From Anaerolineae bacterium (GTDB lineage: Bacteria > Chloroflexota > Anaerolineae > B4-G1 > SLSP01): a stretch of 38,495 nt of DNA. The stretch is from NCBI GenBank assembly GCA_016931185.1, contig JAFGFI010000135.1, forward strand, positions 1-38,495. Direction: 5' to 3'. Below, one piece after another: positions 34,918 to 38,495 of the stretch. The notes under the pieces were generated by a model. That model saw only the letters and a program-made list of their open reading frames with translations, did no database searches and had not been told where the DNA came from. Numbering within the stretch: position 1 is the stretch's first letter; the number at the start of each line of letters is the position of its first letter. A program made the translations under genes and the position numbers.

Positions 34918-36000
34918 CTAAAAATCAAACCTAACACGAAATAGCGTTGTGGGTTGACTTTTTCCCTTGAATTGCATTGCCGGTAAGGGGTGAATTTCGA
35001 TAGTGCTATTGAGATGGTCAGCATCAAGAGCTTCATAAACGGCTTGACTGATCCAGATTTGGGGGGCGGGAGTAACGGCCGTGATGCGCGAGGCCAGGTT
35101 GACGGTATCGCCAATGGCTGTGTATGTATAACGCCAACGTGCTCCCACATTCCCTACAATGGCTGGACCTGTATTAATTCCGATCCCGAAATGGAGTTTT
35201 GGGGCTTCTGGTGGGTAGTATGTTTGATGTGTAAGTAATGCGCGTTGCATAGCAATCCCGGCTTTGATGGCTTGAGTTGTGTGATCGGATTGATCCTGTG
35301 GGGCATTGAAAATTGCCATAATATTATCCCCCTGGAACTGGTTGACGGTCCCCCCTTCTTGGTGAATGGCCGCCACAGCAACTTCTATATGATCGTTGAG
35401 TAGCGCCACCGTGTGTTCTGGCGAGAGCGTTTCGGCTAGGGAGGTGAAGTTTCTGACATCGGCAAATAAGATGGTGATATATCGCAGCTCGCCCCCTAGT
35501 TCGGGGCGCAATTCTCCTTTGACTAACGCTTCTGCCACTTCTGGTGGCAGGTAGTGATTAAGCATAAATTCCAGTTGTGCATTAAGCCGTGAAAGGCGGT
35601 CTCGCAGCAAGCGCAGTTCATTACGATTTTGCATTAGCTCTTGTAGGTATGTGCCTTGTTCTGTGGCATCAGTGACAAGGACAGCTAAAGTGAGTTGTTC
35701 ATCCTTATCCCAGGCTATCGCAGTCAGTGTAAAATAGCGCAATTCCCCGCTTACGGTAGTATGATTGATATGCTCCAGACGCACATAAGGGATTTCCCCC
35801 TGACACACACGCGCCAGTTCAGTTTCCTGTCCGAAGAATTCTGGCAATACATCCAATAAATGTATACCCACTAAGTCATCGGGATTTTCTGCTAGCCATG
35901 TCGCGAACAGAGTATCGTGTTCTACAAGTTGATGGTGTGTATCGAAGAAAGCATAGGCTGTTTTTAATGCCTGTAATACAGGTGATGAGAAAGTGTTCAT
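34918..36000 (-). CDS. PAS-domain class III adenylate cyclase
   Basis: 360 residues, soluble. An N-terminal PAS-like domain (about 5-115) and a coiled signalling helix (NRNELRLLRDRLSRLNAQL) lead to a class III cyclase domain (about 165-355). Metal-binding Asp181 (FADVRNF) and Asp225 (GDNIMAIF) are both present; IGDTVNLASRI supplies the base-recognising Asp and the transition-state Asn and Arg; the FKGK near the end may hold the purine-contacting Lys. cAMP is therefore the likely product, though cGMP cannot be excluded. The start at 36000 overlaps the preceding stop by one base (TAATG), so translation is coupled. No cAMP-binding protein is encoded in the window. Confidence 0.93.
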   Translation of the reverse strand: MNTFSSPVLQALKTAYAFFDTHHQLVEHDTLFATWLAENPDDLVGIHLLDVLPEFFGQETELARVCQGEIPYVRLEHINHTTVSGELRYFTLTAIAWDKDEQLTLAVLVTDATEQGTYLQELMQNRNELRLLRDRLSRLNAQLEFMLNHYLPPEVAEALVKGELRPELGGELRYITILFADVRNFTSLAETLSPEHTVALLNDHIEVAVAAIHQEGGTVNQFQGDNIMAIFNAPQDQSDHTTQAIKAGIAMQRALLTHQTYYPPEAPKLHFGIGINTGPAIVGNVGARWRYTYTAIGDTVNLASRITAVTPAPQIWISQAVYEALDADHLNSTIEIHPLPAMQFKGKSQPTTLFRVRFDF

Positions 36001-37415
36001 TATGGGTTGACCGTAGGGGTAATAAGATCTATAGATACAGGTTTAATTAACGTGAGCCATTGTTTATGTACCCACCCTACAGCCTGTACATCATTTTCCT
36101 GGATCGAGGTCACGCGCACATTGTACCATTCCCCATACTGTGCTAAAACTTCGACCTGATCACCAAGATTGGCAACCATACTGGTTTTTTTTCCATCGGG
36201 ATCATCACGCAAATAAACATTGCCGACCATGACGCCAGCGTAAGGTGACAGGGTGGGAGTGGGAGTGGCGGTATAGGTAGGCGTAGGGGTAGGTGTGGAT
36301 GTGGAGGTCGGCGTCGCAGTAGAGGTGTGGGTCGGCGTAGGTGTATGGGTCGGCGTACTGGTCGGCGTGGACGTAGAAGTCGCGGTGGGAGTAGCGGTGT
36401 GTGTGGGGGTGAGGGTGGGCATGGACGTAAAGGTTGCTGTCGGTGTAGGCATGGGAGTAATAGACGATAGTTTCATAATCCGTTGTTCTACGTGCCATAT
36501 CCACCAACTACAGCCGAGTAGAGGAGGCAATAAAACTGTCAAGATGAGCAAAGATAGAATAATGCGTTGTGAAACTGATAAAGGTTTTTTTGTGTTGGAT
36601 ATCTCAGGAGTAAATAGCCTGGATAGTGTACGTTGCGCCGTCCTAATCAGTTGGTCATCTGTGCCATCGTAGGCTTTTAAACTGGCGTAATGCCTTTCTT
36701 GGATAGTCGTTAATGCTTCACGCATTTGCTCGCGAAAGTCGGCAGGCTCCACGCCATCAATGACAATCGCCAGGTAAGCGGCCCCTTCGACTTCCAGTAA
36801 AATATTCTGGGACTCATATACAATGGCGCCAAGTTCGCCGTTTTCACCGCGGCCAAACGCCTCGCGGGCAAAATCACGGATAGCGGTTAACATCCCACTG
36901 ACAAGATCACGATCAGGAGGTGTCTCAGCGTCGCTGGTCAGATGATGAATGAGTAACCCTGACTCGCGATGGATGAGGAAGATTTCGTGAATCGCAAAGG
37001 GTAGTGAAGAGCGCAGCGCATACTCAGCCTCCGAAACGCCACTTAACCGCGTCTGTAACCGTCGTATGGGAGTTTGAGAAACTAGACTATCGCGGATGCG
37101 CTGATCCACAGCTCGCGCCAGATTTTGTAATGCCTCGCTGACTGCTTTGTTAATGGTCTGTCCAATGACAGGCGCGAGCGCATCAATGATATCTTCGCGG
37201 GCATGGTAGACTTGGCGGCGGATAGCTTCCCCAATGATTGGCGCGATGGCTTGCGCGATTTCATCACCAGAGTCTTTGATCTGTTCTTCAAGAACTTCTG
37301 CGATGACCGGGCTAATCTTATCTACGAGTGCATCGGGCTTAAGAATGACATTACGCAATTCCTCAAGCTCGATGCTTTCTTTGCGTTGTCCTGATTTAGA
37401 TGGATTGAAGACCAT
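36000..37415 (-). CDS. Roadblock-like domain / membrane helix / extracytoplasmic SH3 protein
   Basis: 471 residues. The N-terminus (about 18-135) is a helical region opening with [13 protein letters not shown] and running through repeated 'PVIAEVL', 'PIIGEAI' and 'PVIGQTI' units, as in N-termini of some OmpA-type and cyclase-linked proteins (from memory). A roadblock/LC7-like domain (about 140-255; [44 protein letters not shown]) follows, then one membrane helix (about 285-306), a ~70-residue Thr/Pro linker and a bacterial SH3 domain (about 402-460; [28 protein letters not shown]). Inferred topology: roadblock inside, SH3 outside, a receptor layout able to link a cell-wall signal to the GTPase and cyclase. 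Start 37415 has AAGG 5 bases upstream and lies 7 bases after the coiled-coil gene. Confidence 0.8.
   Translation of the reverse strand: MVFNPSKSGQRKESIELEELRNVILKPDALVDKISPVIAEVLEEQIKDSGDEIAQAIAPIIGEAIRRQVYHAREDIIDALAPVIGQTINKAVSEALQNLARAVDQRIRDSLVSQTPIRRLQTRLSGVSEAEYALRSSLPFAIHEIFLIHRESGLLIHHLTSDAETPPDRDLVSGMLTAIRDFAREAFGRGENGELGAIVYESQNILLEVEGAAYLAIVIDGVEPADFREQMREALTTIQERHYASLKAYDGTDDQLIRTAQRTLSRLFTPEISNTKKPLSVSQRIILSLLILTVLLPPLLGCSWWIWHVEQRIMKLSSITPMPTPTATFTSMPTLTPTHTATPTATSTSTPTSTPTHTPTPTHTSTATPTSTSTPTPTPTYTATPTPTLSPYAGVMVGNVYLRDDPDGKKTSMVANLGDQVEVLAQYGEWYNVRVTSIQENDVQAVGWVHKQWLTLIKPVSIDLITPTVNP
36240..36450. repeat. Degenerate tandem repeat coding for the Thr/Pro linker
   Basis: An irregular repeat built on 6-base (Thr-Pro/Ala/Ser) units, such as GTGGGAGTAGCG and GTCGGCGTAGGT on the plus strand. 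It codes for the linker between the membrane helix and the SH3 domain. The unit length is a multiple of 3, so gain or loss would change spacer length without breaking the frame. Confidence 0.7.
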
Positions 37416-37422
37416 AGATACC

Positions 37423-38205
37423 TTATTCCGGCGCGGCGATAGTTAATTCCTCCAATAGTCCTGTAACACTGCGTCCCGTCTCTAACCGTGTAGCAACTTC
37501 CATTAGCATCGCGGCGAGGGCTTTGCGGTCGGTTTTTTGATCGCCCAGCCGGTCGGTGACGCGCCGCAGTTCGGCCCGTAGATCGTCTTCAGCCTGGCGG
37601 ACTTCATGTTTGAGCGCGTCGACTTTACGTTCTTGTTGTTCACGGTGTTCGGTGACGGTGGCTTTGAATGAATTGACTTCTCGCTCGTGTTGTGTGTGCA
37701 TATTGCGCAGCTCGTTGATTTGTTCTGAAAGTCCTCGACTGGAAAGTTCCTGTTGTTGCGCGCGGGTTAGAAGCTGTTGTACCATACTTTCACGCGCACT
37801 CAAGCGATCAAGCTCACGGCGGAGTTCATCATTAGCCCGGCGCATTTCGCGCTCTATGTTCTCGACCCGCTTGGTTTGCGTTTTCTCGAATTCACTGATG
37901 GTATCCTGTGCCAGGCGCAGGTCGGTTAACATCCGCTCCATTTCACGTCGCAGATCTGAGAAACGCCGATCATATTCTTCCATCTGCGCCCCGAAGATTA
38001 CCTGCCGTAACCGGTCAACCTCTGCGCCTTGCAACCGTTGGTGCACGTGGTCCGGTCCTAAGATAATCTCCCGCACGCGGTCTAACTCTTGAGTCGCGGC
38101 CGGTGTAGGTGATGCGGTCCGCTCAATGGTTGGGGGCGCGCCCTTATTGAGCAACGTTGGGGATTGAGAACTCGTTTCATTCTTAGCTGATATTTGCTGA
38201 ACCAT
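37423..38205 (-). CDS. Coiled-coil protein, first gene of the signalling operon
   Basis: 260 residues without signal peptide or membrane segment. After a polar, Ser/Thr/Pro-rich start comes [13 protein letters not shown], which matches the [13 protein letters not shown] opening of the next gene's product. A long, charged heptad-rich coiled coil then runs from about 75 to 230 ([46 protein letters not shown]). The short C-terminal helix ends [13 protein letters not shown]. It probably dimerises and could be a scaffold for the downstream membrane protein and enzymes (inference). The start at 38205 is preceded by AAGGAGG at 5 bases, the strongest site of the operon. No known family is recognised. 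Confidence 0.8.
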   Translation of the reverse strand: MVQQISAKNETSSQSPTLLNKGAPPTIERTASPTPAATQELDRVREIILGPDHVHQRLQGAEVDRLRQVIFGAQMEEYDRRFSDLRREMERMLTDLRLAQDTISEFEKTQTKRVENIEREMRRANDELRRELDRLSARESMVQQLLTRAQQQELSSRGLSEQINELRNMHTQHEREVNSFKATVTEHREQQERKVDALKHEVRQAEDDLRAELRRVTDRLGDQKTDRKALAAMLMEVATRLETGRSVTGLLEELTIAAPE

Positions 38206-38328
38206 TGCGTCCTCCTTAAAATATAAGAAACTGGGAATGAGGAAATTGAGTAATCATAAATTGTTCTATATAAAAGTGTTAAGGATATTTTGGGTTAGAA
38301 GTAGCCGTGTTTTTATTACTCAGACTCT

Positions 38329-38356
38329 AGCATACATTAACATGGAATTAAGTCAA
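38329..38356 (-). promoter_or_regulatory. Proximal promoter P2 of the signalling operon
   Basis: Minus strand TTGACT (38356-38351), 16 bases, TATGCT (38334-38329). One mismatch in the -35 box and two in the -10 box. The start would be near 38322, giving a leader of about 115 bases. Confidence 0.5.
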
Positions 38357-38378
38357 TGTTTGATTTTATAGGGTAGGG

Positions 38379-38407
38379 AGTATAATCAAAAATCCTGACA
38401 GTGTCAA
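38379..38407 (-). promoter_or_regulatory. Distal promoter P1 of the signalling operon
   Basis: Minus strand TTGACA (38407-38402), 17 bases, TATACT (38384-38379): perfect -35 box, one mismatch in the -10 box, ideal spacing. The start would be near 38372. It is the strongest promoter-like sequence upstream of the five-gene operon. Confidence 0.75.
38396..38406. promoter_or_regulatory. Palindrome TGACA-G-TGTCA overlapping the P1 -35 box
   Basis: A perfect 11-base dyad covering most of the P1 -35 hexamer, a typical place for a repressor operator. Its core GACAGTGTC also forms the centre of the palindrome at 19095-19111 ahead of the ABC exporter. Confidence 0.5.
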
Positions 38408-38426
38408 AGTTTGTTTTGGCAGATGT

Positions 38427-38444
38427 GCAAATTACGTAATCTGC
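38427..38444. promoter_or_regulatory. Palindromic site GCA-n-ATTACGTAAT-n-TGC
   Basis: A near-perfect 18-base dyad with a central 10-base palindrome ATTACGTAAT. It lies about 20 bases upstream of P1 and could be an activator or repressor site for this operon or for a divergent gene beyond the window. A second GCAGAT/ATCTGC pairing (38419-38424, 38439-38444) overlaps it. Confidence 0.4.
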
Positions 38445-38495
38445 GATAAACTTAGTAGCATACAGGTGTACACTTAAATACGGAGAACCTAGCAT

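Noticed and set aside
36240..36450. Possible CRISPR or minisatellite with regulatory role
   Set aside because: The repeat is explained by codons for a Thr/Pro linker inside an intact gene.
37556..38092. 178-codon plus-strand frame opposite the coiled-coil gene
   Set aside because: Ser/Arg/Cys-rich shadow of a Glu/Arg/Leu coiled coil.
1..38495. tRNA, rRNA, transposase or phage genes
   Set aside because: No tRNA cloverleaf, rRNA segment, DDE or recombinase motif was recognised by reading; a covariance-model search was not possible.

Overview
The window reads as chromosomal DNA of moderate GC from a bacterium that most resembles the phylum Chloroflexota (Anaerolineae-like). This is inferred from content, not from a marker gene. 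Supporting signs are very large mosaic surface proteins built of DUF11, Calx-beta, PKD and CARDB modules, a short 'YLPLLMR' motif before the last domain, many Pro/Thr-rich linkers on exported proteins, and two-component, cyclase and Ras-like GTPase genes side by side. No rRNA, tRNA, CRISPR array, transposase or phage gene was recognised.

Left part (1-13533). A minus-strand pair encodes a LarA-type nickel-pincer racemase (cut by the window edge) and a cytoplasmic formylglycine sulfatase. Next comes a minus-strand SAM-methyltransferase-like gene with a consensus sigma70 promoter. It is divergent from a 9.4-kb plus-strand gene for a ~3150-residue secreted mosaic protein. That gene is followed by a small secreted protein with an LPETG sortase signal. 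The divergent interval carries nested inverted repeats, one promoter for each side, and a hairpin in the leader of the giant gene.

Housekeeping block (13530-18518, minus). A membrane-anchored Ig-like protein, peptidyl-tRNA hydrolase (pth) and transcription-repair coupling factor (mfd) form an overlapping operon. The mfd stop codon shares a TTAA palindrome with the stop of the convergent LPETG gene.

Transport and surface block (18519-31631, plus). An ~800-bp interval full of inverted repeats, with a possible 28-codon ORF, precedes a heterodimeric ABC exporter whose two halves have complementary degenerate ATP sites. Then come an alpha-2-macroglobulin-like lipoprotein that has lost its thioester motif, an AAA+ ATPase with a winged-helix-like N-terminus, and a glycerophosphodiester phosphodiesterase; these last three overlap and are probably translationally coupled.

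Right part (31638-38495). After a small membrane protein and an EamA/DMT permease comes a five-gene minus-strand signalling operon: coiled-coil protein, roadblock-like/TM/SH3 receptor-like protein, PAS-adenylate cyclase, Ras-like GTPase, PAS-histidine kinase. It has two tandem sigma70-like promoters, the upstream one overlapped by a perfect palindrome. It recalls actinobacterial conservons and MglA/MglB systems but adds a cyclase and an extracytoplasmic SH3 domain. I consider it the best candidate for an undescribed system here.
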